From positions 62,001 to 126,000 of the forward strand of contig NZ_FOTC01000007.1 in NCBI RefSeq assembly GCF_900114455.1: a stretch of DNA of 64,000 nt, given 5' to 3'. Below the pieces are notes generated by a model, which worked only from the letters and a program-made list of their open reading frames with translations, had not been told where the DNA came from and made no database searches. Source of the stretch: Halogranum rubrum (GTDB lineage Archaea; Halobacteriota; Halobacteria; Halobacteriales; Haloferacaceae). Shown piece by piece: positions 15,881 to 23,996 of the stretch; the stretch's first letter is position 1, and each line of letters starts with the position of its first letter. The position numbers and the translations under genes were made by a program.

Positions 15881-16771
15881 CTAGAGTAGGTGGCCTTCGA
15901 AGACGGGGACGACGCGCCCGCCGACGCGGACGTCGACGTCGCCGTTTTCCTTCGTCGCTCGCAGGTGAAGCCGCGACGGTCGGCCCATCTCGTAGCCCTG
16001 TTCGACCTGTACGTCGATGTCGCGTGAGCCGAAGTACTCGTGTTCGACGAGGTACGCGGCGAGACAACCGTTCGACGACCCTGTTGCCGGGTCTTCGGGC
16101 ACGCCTGCGGAGTCGGAGAACACGCGGACGTGCAGGTCGGTATCGTCGACCGCCTCGGTCGTGAATACGAGGATGTTTACGTTGCCGTAGGGGTCGACGA
16201 TGTCTCTCTCGTACGGGCCGTGATTCGTCGACGCGCGTTCGGCGGCGTCGAGCGAGTCGAGTGGAACGACGAGCGTCGGCAGACCGGTCGAGACGAACTG
16301 GATGGGGAAATCTTCGTCGACGTCTCTCGCGTCGAGTCCGAGCACGCGAGCGGCGGTTTCGTGGTCGAGTTCGTCTTCGAACGTCGGCGGAATCTGACGC
16401 ATCCAGTACTGTTCGTCGACTGCGTCCTCCTCGACCCACACCGGAATCTGCCCGACGCCGAGGTTGAGCGTCAGTTCGTCCGGTCGGTCCTCACAGACGA
16501 ACTCTCGAATCACGGCCGCCGTACCGAGCGTCGGGTGACCCGCGAACGGAATCTCCTCGGCGGGGTCGAAGATCCGAACGTCGTAGCCGCCGTCACGTGG
16601 CTCTACTGACTCGATGAACGTCGCCTCCGAGAAGTTGGTCTCGCGGATAATCGCTTGCATCTCCTCGGTCGAGAGGTCGGCGGCGTCGTGGACGACGGCG
16701 AGTTGGTTACCCGCGTACTTCTCCTCGGCGAACACGTCGACGACGTGCATTCGGTTTCGGTGACTACTCAT
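15881..16771 (-). CDS. PhzF-family isomerase/epimerase-like protein
   Basis: A 296-residue protein of the PhzF fold (diaminopimelate epimerase-like), which catalyses proton shifts in phenazine synthesis and, in relatives, isomerisations of small acids. HVVDVFAEEKYAGNQLAVV at the N-terminus, the catalytic-Glu motif ETNFSEATF near residue 45, FAGHPTLGTA and DPATGSSNGCLAAYLVE are all conserved. The ATG at 16771 is preferred to a GTG at 16777. It is 6 bp from the amidohydrolase upstream, so both are probably one unit. Its substrate may lie in aromatic catabolism, but this is only context. Confidence 0.85.
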   Translation of the reverse strand: MSSHRNRMHVVDVFAEEKYAGNQLAVVHDAADLSTEEMQAIIRETNFSEATFIESVEPRDGGYDVRIFDPAEEIPFAGHPTLGTAAVIREFVCEDRPDELTLNLGVGQIPVWVEEDAVDEQYWMRQIPPTFEDELDHETAARVLGLDARDVDEDFPIQFVSTGLPTLVVPLDSLDAAERASTNHGPYERDIVDPYGNVNILVFTTEAVDDTDLHVRVFSDSAGVPEDPATGSSNGCLAAYLVEHEYFGSRDIDVQVEQGYEMGRPSRLHLRATKENGDVDVRVGGRVVPVFEGHLL

Positions 16772-16777
16772 CGTCAC

Positions 16778-17659
16778 TCACAACCCGAAGAACGTCTCCG
16801 CGTTCTCCCAGAGAATCTTTCGCTCGACCTCGTCGGAGAAGTCGGTGTACTCCTCGAACTGGTCGAGCCACTTCTCGGGGCGAATCATCGGGTAGTCCGT
16901 CCCGAACATCACCTTGTCCTTCAAGACCGTTCCGGCGTAGTGGAGCACTTGCTCGTCGATATATTTGGGAAGCCACCCCGAGAGGTCCATGTAGACGTTC
17001 CCTTTCTGCTGGCAGATGGCGAGTTGCTGTTTCTCCCACGGGAAGGCGGGATGGGCGATGAGTATCTGGAGGTCCGGATGCTCGGCGGCGACGTCGTCGA
17101 TGAGCATCGGATTTCCGTACTTGATCTTCAATCCCCGGCCGCCCGGACTGCCCGCGCCGAGCGTCGAGTTGCCGCCGTGGAAGACGACGGGGACGCCGAG
17201 GTCCTCGATAGTGCTCCAGAGTTCGTCGTGTTCGGGAGCACTTGGGTCGAACCCTTGGGCAATCTGTTGGAACTTGAACCCCGAGAGGTCGAGGTCCTCG
17301 ACGCAGCGTTGGGCCTCCTCGATACAGTCGTCTTTCAGCGGGTCGATGCCTCCGAACCCGATGAGGAAATCCGAGTAGTCGTCGCGGACTTCGGCGACGT
17401 AGTCGTTCGGAACCGGTGGGTTACCAGTGTTGGTCTCGGCGTCCCACCCGAGCATGACCGCACGCCCGATACCGGCGTCGTGGTACTCTTCGAGCATCGC
17501 GTCGTAGTCCCACGTGTAGATGTCGGTGCCGAACTTCTTCGCGGCGTCTTGCATCATCTCACCGCCCGCGTCCCTCAGGAACTCCGCGGTCGGTTGATGG
17601 GCGTGAGTGTCGATGGCGCGAGGTTCGTCCTCGGCTTCGAGGATGGGTATTCGTGGCAT
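16778..17659 (-). CDS. amidohydrolase-2 family TIM-barrel hydrolase
   Basis: Metal-dependent hydrolase or decarboxylase of the ACMSD-like family, 293 residues. Metal ligands are suggested by DTHAHQPT (residues 17-24), VVFHGGN (about 160), LIAHPAFPWE (about 200) and FGTDYPM (about 253). Related enzymes include 4-hydroxyphenyl-beta-ketoacyl-CoA hydrolase and decarboxylases of aromatic acids, so a step in aromatic or side-chain degradation next to the paa genes is plausible. The exact reaction cannot be read from the sequence. Confidence 0.82.
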   Translation of the reverse strand: MPRIPILEAEDEPRAIDTHAHQPTAEFLRDAGGEMMQDAAKKFGTDIYTWDYDAMLEEYHDAGIGRAVMLGWDAETNTGNPPVPNDYVAEVRDDYSDFLIGFGGIDPLKDDCIEEAQRCVEDLDLSGFKFQQIAQGFDPSAPEHDELWSTIEDLGVPVVFHGGNSTLGAGSPGGRGLKIKYGNPMLIDDVAAEHPDLQILIAHPAFPWEKQQLAICQQKGNVYMDLSGWLPKYIDEQVLHYAGTVLKDKVMFGTDYPMIRPEKWLDQFEEYTDFSDEVERKILWENAETFFGL

Positions 17660-17729
17660 ACGACCGGAAAGGGTTGGTGACGAGAAAAACGTATGCAGCG
17701 GCTTCGAGTACAGTGCTCGCGGGTGAGTT

Positions 17730-18329
17730 CTACAGGTCTGAGAGGCCGGCGGCGACGGCGTCGATCAGCAGGTTGCGCGTGTCGGGATAGAGGTCCTCGC
17801 CGATGTCGTCCTGATGCAGTGTGATGAACACCGCCGCGCGGATGACGCTCGCGACGACTGTCGGGTCCGTGTCGCCGATTTTTCCCTGCTCCTGCCAGCG
17901 TTCGACGTACGGGAGAATCTGTGCCAGTTCGTCCTCTCGCTCCGCTCGCTTCTCGGCTTCGGTACCGCGGGCGACGTACTCGTGTGCCGTCCCGTCGACG
18001 AGCACGTGTCGCAACAGCGGATTCGACTCGATTTCGTCGAGGAGGAGTCGCAAGAACTGACGAATCGCCTCCTCGGGGTCGTCCGTCGACTCGAAGGAGT
18101 TCGCCATGATGGGGCCGACTATCTCCTCGCTCTCGCGCTCTAGAATCTCCGCGTACAACTCCTCCTTGGAGTCGAAGAACTGGTAGAACGTGCTCGGCGC
18201 GATACCGACTGGCTCGGTGAGTTCGGCGATAGTCGTCTTCTTCAAGCCGTACTGGGTGAACAGCTCCTGACCCGTCTCTACCAAGCCATCTCGAATCCGG
18301 TCGCGTTCGTCGTCGGTGAACCCTCTCAC
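17730..18329 (-). CDS. TetR/AcrR-family transcriptional repressor
   Basis: A 199-residue regulator with the TetR HTH at residues 10-56 (QELFTQYGLKKTTIAELTEP, then GIAPSTFYQFFDSKEELYAEI). The ligand-binding C-terminal region is alpha-helical, with no recognisable ligand motif. It is divergent from an ABC exporter at 18460, which makes it the probable repressor of that transporter and of itself. Three ATTCAT/ATGAAT hexamers in the shared promoter region could be its sites. Confidence 0.9.
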   Translation of the reverse strand: MRGFTDDERDRIRDGLVETGQELFTQYGLKKTTIAELTEPVGIAPSTFYQFFDSKEELYAEILERESEEIVGPIMANSFESTDDPEEAIRQFLRLLLDEIESNPLLRHVLVDGTAHEYVARGTEAEKRAEREDELAQILPYVERWQEQGKIGDTDPTVVASVIRAAVFITLHQDDIGEDLYPDTRNLLIDAVAAGLSDL

Positions 18330-18459
18330 ACACCACTCATGAATCGGTGAACGCTTAATTTTTCGCTATTCATTCGCCGTGTTCGGTCGCCACAGACGCT
18401 CTACCAACCGAAAATGAAAATACGATATATTCATAGGTTCGCACACCGAGAGAGAACGT
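18330..18459. promoter_or_regulatory. divergent TetR/ABC promoter with ATTCAT sites
   Basis: The 130-bp spacer carries ATGAAT at 18339-18344, ATTCAT at 18368-18373 (inverted relative to the first) and ATTCAT at 18429-18434, the last inside the likely ABC TATA region GATATATTCAT about 30 nt before the ATG. Sites that overlap a TATA box fit repression. The assignment to the TetR protein is inference. Confidence 0.5.
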
Positions 18460-19389
18460 ATGAGTCAGACGGACCACGTCGACACGTCCCCCGTCGACGC
18501 TGACACCGAGGCGAGAACGTCCCACGCCGACCCAGCGATTCGCGTCGACGGGTTGACCTACACGTATCCCGGTAGCGACGAACCCGCGGTGCGAGACATC
18601 AGCTTCGACGTCGCGGAGGGCGAGATATTCGGCTTCCTCGGGCCGAGTGGTGCCGGAAAGAGTACGACACAGAAGATTCTCGTCGGCCTCCTCGACGGGT
18701 ACGAAGGGTCTGTGACAGTGTTTGGAACCGAAGTCGCCGACCACGGCGGCGACTACTACGAGCGCATCGGCATCTCGGCGGAGGCACCGAACCACTACCT
18801 CAAACTGACGGGACACGAGAACCTCGCGCTCTTCGCCTCGCTCTACGGTGGCGAGACTCGTGACCCGAAGGAACTGCTCGCGCTCGTCGGCCTCTCGGAC
18901 GCCGCCGACCAACCGGTAAGAGCGTACTCGAAAGGGATGCGGATGCGACTGAACCTCGCGCGGTCGCTCCTGAACGACCCCGACCTACTGTTTCTCGACG
19001 AACCGACGAACGGGTTGGACCCGGGGAACGCCCGGAACGTGAAGGACATCGTCCGCGAGTTGCGCGACGCGGGGACGACGGTGTTCGTCACCACCCACGA
19101 CATGAGCGTCGCCGACCAACTCTGTGACCGCGTGGCGTTCATGATAGACGGCGAGTTGCCCGTCGTCGACACGCCGAAGGCGTTGAAAGTGCGCCACGGA
19201 CGCCGACGGGTTCGTGTCGAAGTTCGCCGAAACGGAGCGGTCGAGACGGCAGAGTTCGCGTTAGACGGTCTCGCAGACGACGCCGCGTTCGACGACCTGC
19301 TGGCCTCCGGAACCGTCGAGACGATTCACACCGAGGAGGCGACGCTGGAAGACGTCTTCTTGCGTGTCACCGGCGAGGAACTACGATGA
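18460..19389 (+). CDS. ABC transporter ATP-binding protein
   Basis: A 309-residue nucleotide-binding subunit of a DrrA/CcmA-type exporter. Walker A GPSGAGKST is at 61-69, the signature YSKGMRMRLNLARSLL near 155 and Walker B LLFLDEPTNGLD near 177; the switch His is in VTTHDMS. The C-terminal 80 residues form the usual small beta domain. The stop overlaps the permease start by 4 bp. Drug, lipid or antibiotic export is inferred from the type and from the divergent TetR gene. Confidence 0.93.
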   Translation: MSQTDHVDTSPVDADTEARTSHADPAIRVDGLTYTYPGSDEPAVRDISFDVAEGEIFGFLGPSGAGKSTTQKILVGLLDGYEGSVTVFGTEVADHGGDYYERIGISAEAPNHYLKLTGHENLALFASLYGGETRDPKELLALVGLSDAADQPVRAYSKGMRMRLNLARSLLNDPDLLFLDEPTNGLDPGNARNVKDIVRELRDAGTTVFVTTHDMSVADQLCDRVAFMIDGELPVVDTPKALKVRHGRRRVRVEVRRNGAVETAEFALDGLADDAAFDDLLASGTVETIHTEEATLEDVFLRVTGEELR

Positions 19390-20867
19390 CGGCGACGAGT
19401 CGTCTCTCGTCAATGCTCCGCTGGGACGTCCAGTTGCAGATACGGTACGGCTTCTACGCGGTCTACGCCGTCCTCGTCGCTATCTACGTTCTCGGTCTGT
19501 GGCAACTCAGCCCCGAACTCACGCCGACGGCGCTGACGCTCGTCGTCTTCGGCGACCCGGCGTTCCTCGGGTTCTACTTCATCGCCGCCCTCGTCCTCTT
19601 CGAGAAGCGCGAGGGCGTCCTCGAAGCGTTCACAACCTCGCCGCTCCGCGGCGACGAGTATCTGCTCTCGAAAGCACTCTCACTCACGTTCTTGGCCGTC
19701 GTCGCCAGTCTGGCCATCGTCCTCCTCACCGTTGGCATCGAGTTCGCACTCGCACCGTTCCTCGCGGGTGTCGTGCTCACCTCGTTGCTCTTCGTCTTCG
19801 TCGGCTTCGTCGCCGTCGCTCGCTTCGACACGCTCAACGCCTACTTCATGACGTCGCTCGTCTACCTGTTCCCCACGGGACTGCCGTTTCTGGACTACTT
19901 CGGACTGGTCGAGAGTCCGCTGTTCTACCTGATTCCGACACAGGCCTCGCTCGTTCTCATCGGTGCGGCGTTCGAGCCAGTACCGACGTGGCAACTGGCG
20001 TACGGTGTCGGCTACCTCAGTGTCACGACTGTCGTCGCCGCCGCGTTCGCCCGACGAGCGTTCCAGCGTCACATCGTCCGTGGGCAGTCCAGTGCTACGT
20101 CGCGGACGGCCGTCCCGCGCAGTTCGACGGTGGGCGCTGGCCGAGAGTTCGGCCCCGTCGCGACGCTCGCACTCGCAGACCTGAAAAACTGGTTCCGCGA
20201 CCCGCTTCTGGCGTTCATCGCCACCGTTCCGCTGCTCTACGCCGTCGTCGGACGCTTCCTCACGCCGTCTCTGGCGACGCTCCTCGGACCCACGTTCGAC
20301 ATCGTCCCCTACTACCCGCTCGTCGTCGCGATGTTTCTGTTCATCTCGCCGGTGGTTCTCGGCTTCGTCACCGGGTTCTTGATGCTCGAAGAGCGCGAGC
20401 AGAACGTCTTTGCGGCCCTCTGGACGACGCCGCTGTCCGGACGTGGCTACCTCCTCTATCGCGGCATCTCGGTGACGGCCGTCTCGTTCCTCCTGATGCT
20501 CGTCGTCGCCCCGCTCGTCGGCCTCGTGTCTGTTCCGCTCACGCTTCTCGTCTCCGTCTCGCTCGTCGGGTCGCTGTGGGCGTTCGGGTCGGCGCTCCTG
20601 CTCGCGACGTTCGCCAGTAACTCGGTCGAAGGCATCGCGGTGAGCAAGTTCATGGGAGTGACGGTGATGGTGCCGCTCGTCGCCATCGCCGTCGTCTCGA
20701 CGCCGTGGGTCTATCTCGCGGGCGTTCTCCCACCGTTCTGGCCGCTCCGAGCGTTCGTTCTCGGTCTCGGTGGCGCATCGGCGACGACAGTCGCGCTCCA
20801 CCTCGTGGTAGGAGTCGTGGCTCACGCCGTCGTCGTCGGTGCGTTCGTGCGAAAGATTCGGCCGTAG
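19386..20867 (+). CDS. ABC transporter permease (fused two-copy type)
   Basis: A 493-residue membrane protein with about twelve hydrophobic segments in two blocks (about 20-235 and 280-490), joined by a soluble linker carrying an arginine-rich stretch and ADLKNWFRDPLLAF. Each block resembles one ABC-2 type permease, so the gene looks like an internal duplication that supplies both halves of the channel. It is coupled to the ATPase gene by a 4-bp overlap. Its composition is similar to haloarchaeal fluoroquinolone-export-type permeases, but the substrate is not known. Confidence 0.85.
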   Translation: MTATSRLSSMLRWDVQLQIRYGFYAVYAVLVAIYVLGLWQLSPELTPTALTLVVFGDPAFLGFYFIAALVLFEKREGVLEAFTTSPLRGDEYLLSKALSLTFLAVVASLAIVLLTVGIEFALAPFLAGVVLTSLLFVFVGFVAVARFDTLNAYFMTSLVYLFPTGLPFLDYFGLVESPLFYLIPTQASLVLIGAAFEPVPTWQLAYGVGYLSVTTVVAAAFARRAFQRHIVRGQSSATSRTAVPRSSTVGAGREFGPVATLALADLKNWFRDPLLAFIATVPLLYAVVGRFLTPSLATLLGPTFDIVPYYPLVVAMFLFISPVVLGFVTGFLMLEEREQNVFAALWTTPLSGRGYLLYRGISVTAVSFLLMLVVAPLVGLVSVPLTLLVSVSLVGSLWAFGSALLLATFASNSVEGIAVSKFMGVTVMVPLVAIAVVSTPWVYLAGVLPPFWPLRAFVLGLGGASATTVALHLVVGVVAHAVVVGAFVRKIRP

Positions 20868-20877
20868 CGAGAGTAGA

Positions 20878-21348
20878 CTATTCGTCGGCCGCGCGGGTCT
20901 TGACGAGGAACTTCATGTCGCCTTCGAGGACGACAGTCCCGTCTTGTTTCGTCGTCGTGCAGTCGATGACGACGAGTCCGGCGTCGTCACGGCTACTCAA
21001 CTCTTTCTGCTCGGTGACGACCATCTCCTGTGTGATGGTGTCGCCGACGAAGACGGGGGCCGGGAGGTCCATGTAGTTCATCCCGAGGAAGGCGATGGCC
21101 GTGCGCTCGACGATGCCAGAGCGGTAGACGAACCCCGTCGCCTGCACGAACGTCATCGGGCCGTGGGCGATGCGCTGGCCGAACTGCGTGTCCTCGGCGT
21201 ACTCCTTGTTCGTGTGGAGTTCGGTCCAGTCACCCGAGAGCGCAGAGTGCATGACGAAATCCGCTTCGGTGACGGTCCGACCGACGCTCTCGAACTCCGT
21301 CCCGACGGTGAAATCTTCGAAGTAGTGTGGCTCGTAACTGTAGGCCAT
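20878..21348 (-). CDS. MaoC-like dehydratase
   Basis: A 156-residue hot-dog-fold protein. The hydratase-2 motif ALSGDWTELHTNKEYA (about 35-50) holds the catalytic Asp and His, and the conserved GQRIAHGPMT follows. Members hydrate enoyl-CoA to (R)-3-hydroxyacyl-CoA or dehydrate mesaconyl-type CoA esters. It is monocistronic and converges on the ABC permease gene. A role in beta-oxidation or polyhydroxyalkanoate precursor supply is plausible. Confidence 0.88.
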   Translation of the reverse strand: MAYSYEPHYFEDFTVGTEFESVGRTVTEADFVMHSALSGDWTELHTNKEYAEDTQFGQRIAHGPMTFVQATGFVYRSGIVERTAIAFLGMNYMDLPAPVFVGDTITQEMVVTEQKELSSRDDAGLVVIDCTTTKQDGTVVLEGDMKFLVKTRAADE

Positions 21349-21446
21349 GTCCTCCCTTCCCGTAACGATGGTAAAAAATTATGTCCTTTGTAGAGGTCAC
21401 ACAGTGGCGGTAACATTTAACACACGTCGTGCCAAACACCGGCACG

Positions 21447-21566
21447 ATGTTAGAACGGCGCCCGTTCATGTGTCAAGAGTGTAACACCCGCGTGAGCTCG
21501 ATGGCCTATCGGTCGTGTTGCCCCGACTGCGGTGGGGGACTCAAACCGACGCGGGCGAACGGCTGA
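21447..21566 (+). CDS. 39-aa zinc-ribbon microprotein (rubrerythrin-like domain type)
   Basis: Short gene with ATG at 21447 and TGA at 21564. The protein has two CxxC pairs, CQEC at residues 9-12 and CPDC at 25-28, like the many small haloarchaeal zinc-finger proteins (the family sometimes named rubrerythrin-like domain). It stands alone between the divergent MaoC gene and the next hypothetical gene. It could be a nucleic-acid-binding regulator, as small zinc-finger proteins of this type often are. The reading frame is supported by the two complete metal-binding pairs and little else. Confidence 0.65.
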   Translation: MLERRPFMCQECNTRVSSMAYRSCCPDCGGGLKPTRANG

Positions 21567-21753
21567 ACGAATCTCCGACGCCTCGGCAGTCTCTCCAGAG
21601 CGTAGCGTGTTCGAGTCTTCCGAGTCGTGAGAGGCGCCTGAGAGCTTCGAGAGCGTCCAGAGAGTGCGAGAAGTCGACGGGTTCGAGAAGGTAGGCGAGG
21701 TAGGCGAGTCCGGAGTGGTCTTATCGACGTGGTTCCTACGGCGAGACAGAGCG

Positions 21754-22218
21754 ATGAGTGACGAACGAGGAGACGACGTCGGCGGTCCAGACCCGAGCGT
21801 GATTCGGTCGGTCGCCGTGACGGTCGACGACGTGGTGGCGGCCGTCGAGGCGGCCGAACGGGGACGGCCTCGACTCGTCCTCCGTATCACCCCGCCGTTC
21901 TACGGCCGGATGCGTGCCCGAATCCACCGCGAGGGTGGCGAGGGCGACTACGGTGACTACGAGGGAAACGTCGACGCCGACCCGATTCACCTCGCACCCG
22001 AGCGGTTTCTCGCTGCCGACGCTCCACCCTATCCCGACGTCGACGAGGTCGAAGACCGACTCCGCGAACGCGGCGAGTACGACGTCGAGACGCACCGGTC
22101 AGCGTACACGGAGGCCGTCGAATCGTGGCGAACTGCCGTCCGCGATGCGTTCGTCGACAGCGTCACTGTCGACACGGAGGCAGGGCCACACGAGATACTG
22201 GTGAAGCGACTCGGGTAG
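21754..22218 (+). CDS. conserved haloarchaeal protein of unknown function
   Basis: A 154-residue acidic protein. The start at 21754 (MSDERGDD) was preferred to the longer frame from 21664, because the extension has no haloarchaeal character. The core has PRLVLRITPPFYGRMRARIH (about 44-63) and a second conserved stretch IHLAPERFLAAD (about 80-91), then an acidic helical region and a final beta strand EILVKRLG. No catalytic motif was recognised. It is monocistronic. Confidence 0.6.
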   Translation: MSDERGDDVGGPDPSVIRSVAVTVDDVVAAVEAAERGRPRLVLRITPPFYGRMRARIHREGGEGDYGDYEGNVDADPIHLAPERFLAADAPPYPDVDEVEDRLRERGEYDVETHRSAYTEAVESWRTAVRDAFVDSVTVDTEAGPHEILVKRLG

Positions 22219-22296
22219 ATGGAGAGCGATAGCGACTGCTCGTCGGGGTGAAAAACGTGAAAAGTCCGTCTAGTGCCGATGCTACAGGGTCCGGCC

Positions 22297-22491
22297 TTAC
22301 AGCCGCTGAAGGTTCGTTGCGCGCGGGCCCTTGTCGGCCTGCTCGATATCGAACTCGACTTCCTGCCCTTCTTCGAGGTCTGGGCCGCCGACGTCTTCCA
22401 TGTGGAAGAACACGTCCTCGTCTGCGTCCTCAGTCTCGATGAATCCGTATCCGCCTGTGTCGTTGAAGAAAGCGACAGTACCTTTTGCCAT
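22297..22491 (-). CDS. cspA: cold shock domain protein
   Basis: A 64-residue single cold-shock domain that binds single-stranded RNA or DNA and acts as an RNA chaperone. RNP-1-like GTVAFFNDTGGYGFI (residues 4-18) and RNP-2-like DVFFHMEDV (about 27-35) are intact. ATG 22491 was chosen over a start two codons upstream because the family begins MAKGTV. A TATA box near 22528-22537 precedes it on the minus strand. The rhomboid gene is divergent. Confidence 0.95.
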   Translation of the reverse strand: MAKGTVAFFNDTGGYGFIETEDADEDVFFHMEDVGGPDLEEGQEVEFDIEQADKGPRATNLQRL

Positions 22492-22602
22492 TCGCAATTA
22501 CTCCACCACCTACTCTATCAGAAGAACCTATATACCTGTGGGTTCGGTTCGAAACACCAGAACGACCCGGAACGTTATACATCGGGGGTCGTACTCACCG
22601 CT

Positions 22603-23436
22603 ATGACGTCGTGGAGAGGAGGCGGAAAGCGAGCCAGCGCCGGTGTCGGTATCGGCGTGTTACTCGGTGTCGCCGCCCTCCTCGTCGGTATCCACGCGTT
22701 TCTCCCCGCATCGCTACAGACTCGACTCGCGTTCGACCACGACGGACCGACGTTGCTCTCGCTTCTCACGGCCGCCTACGTTCACGTCGACGACGCCCAC
22801 CTCTTCGGGAACCTCGTCGGCTACGTCGTCGTCGCGTCGGTCACCTACCTCCTCTGCCGCCAACTCGACCGCGAACGGTGGTTCTGGCTGACGACGGCAC
22901 TCCTCCTCGTCGCGCTGCCGGTGCTCGTGAACCTCGCGAACTACCTCGCACTGGCGACGTGGTTCCCGTGGATGGAGCCAGTCAACCGAGGGTTCTCGGG
23001 GGTCGTCGCCGGCTTCGGCGGCTTTCTGCTCGTCACCGTCGTCGTCCTCGTCGCAGACGACTACGGACGCCCCGTCGCGGTGTACGTCACCGAAGCGACG
23101 CTCCTCTTCTTGCTCGCGGAGGTGACGCTCATCTACACGGGGACGCTCTCGCTGCTCGCTGCTGGTGTCGCCGTACTCGGCCTCACGACGGCGGTGATGG
23201 GCATCCGTCTCGAACGACGTCGCGGAACCGTGCCGACAGAGCGCTCGCGGCGGCAGGTGACCGTCGACGCGTTGTTCGTCGCCTCGCTCGTCGCACTCGT
23301 CGCCGTGCTCGTCTACGGGTTGTTCCCGACGACGCTCGTCGTCGACGGGCGCTTGACGAACGTGTTCGCCCACGGCGTCGGCTTCCTGTTCGGGGCGGCG
23401 CTCGCGACGGGGACTGCACTCCTCGAACGCGTGTGA
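22603..23436 (+). CDS. rhomboid-family intramembrane serine protease
   Basis: A 277-residue integral membrane protein with about seven hydrophobic segments. Rhomboid hallmarks are HVDDAHLFGNLVGY (helix 2, about 62-75), the catalytic Ser in RGFSGVVAGFGG (about 131-142) and a final His in TNVFAHGVGFLFGAAL (about 253-268). Both members of the Ser-His dyad are therefore present. The start ATG at 22603 lies in the long frame that extends through cspA on the other strand. Substrates are unknown; haloarchaeal rhomboids have been linked to S-layer protein glycosylation. Confidence 0.85.
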   Translation: MTSWRGGGKRASAGVGIGVLLGVAALLVGIHAFLPASLQTRLAFDHDGPTLLSLLTAAYVHVDDAHLFGNLVGYVVVASVTYLLCRQLDRERWFWLTTALLLVALPVLVNLANYLALATWFPWMEPVNRGFSGVVAGFGGFLLVTVVVLVADDYGRPVAVYVTEATLLFLLAEVTLIYTGTLSLLAAGVAVLGLTTAVMGIRLERRRGTVPTERSRRQVTVDALFVASLVALVAVLVYGLFPTTLVVDGRLTNVFAHGVGFLFGAALATGTALLERV

Positions 23437-23517
23437 GTCGGCGTCGGGTCTCTCACGAGTCTCTCCTGGCAGGCGAGCGTCGAACGGCTTTTGAGGAGAC
23501 GACTGTTGGTGTCGTAT

Positions 23518-23958
23518 ATGGACAGTTACCGACGTGGGAAACAGGTCGAGCGAAACCGAACCCGGCCACGGGTCCGGTCGCTGTACCGGAACATCCTTCC
23601 CGTCATCTGGGTTATCGGGGCCGTCCTCGCCTTCCTCGTCCTCCCGTTCGGGTGGGACGCCACGTTCGCCGTCGTACTCGTCATGCACATCTTCTTCGCT
23701 GGCCTCGTCTACGCCGACATCAAGGGCCTCCGCCGGCAGGGACTCGACTGGGGGTTCACCCGTCACCTCTGGTTCGCTGCGGCGTTCACACTCCCTTTCG
23801 TCGCCCTGGCGTACTACCTCTACAGTGGACGGCGCATCGAGCGCGAGAACGAGCGTCGGAACCTGCGTGAGAAGCCGTCGGAGTCGGCCGAGTCACCCGA
23901 GTCGACCGACCCGAGTGATTCGGGCGAGACCACGGGGACCACCGAGTCGGCCGACTGA
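23518..23958 (+). CDS. small integral membrane protein, unknown function
   Basis: A 146-residue protein with a basic N-terminal 25 residues, three hydrophobic segments (about 29-44, 48-67 and 83-103) and a low-complexity Glu/Ser/Thr/Asp tail typical of haloarchaeal cytosolic tails. No catalytic motif is visible. The frame is well supported by this pattern, and the ATG 23518 follows a TGTCGTAT spacer. It lies 38 bp before the thiolase gene and could be co-transcribed. Confidence 0.6.
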   Translation: MDSYRRGKQVERNRTRPRVRSLYRNILPVIWVIGAVLAFLVLPFGWDATFAVVLVMHIFFAGLVYADIKGLRRQGLDWGFTRHLWFAAAFTLPFVALAYYLYSGRRIERENERRNLREKPSESAESPESTDPSDSGETTGTTESAD

Positions 23959-23996
23959 CCACGAGATATATCACGAACGACCCGGAACGTCCGAAC

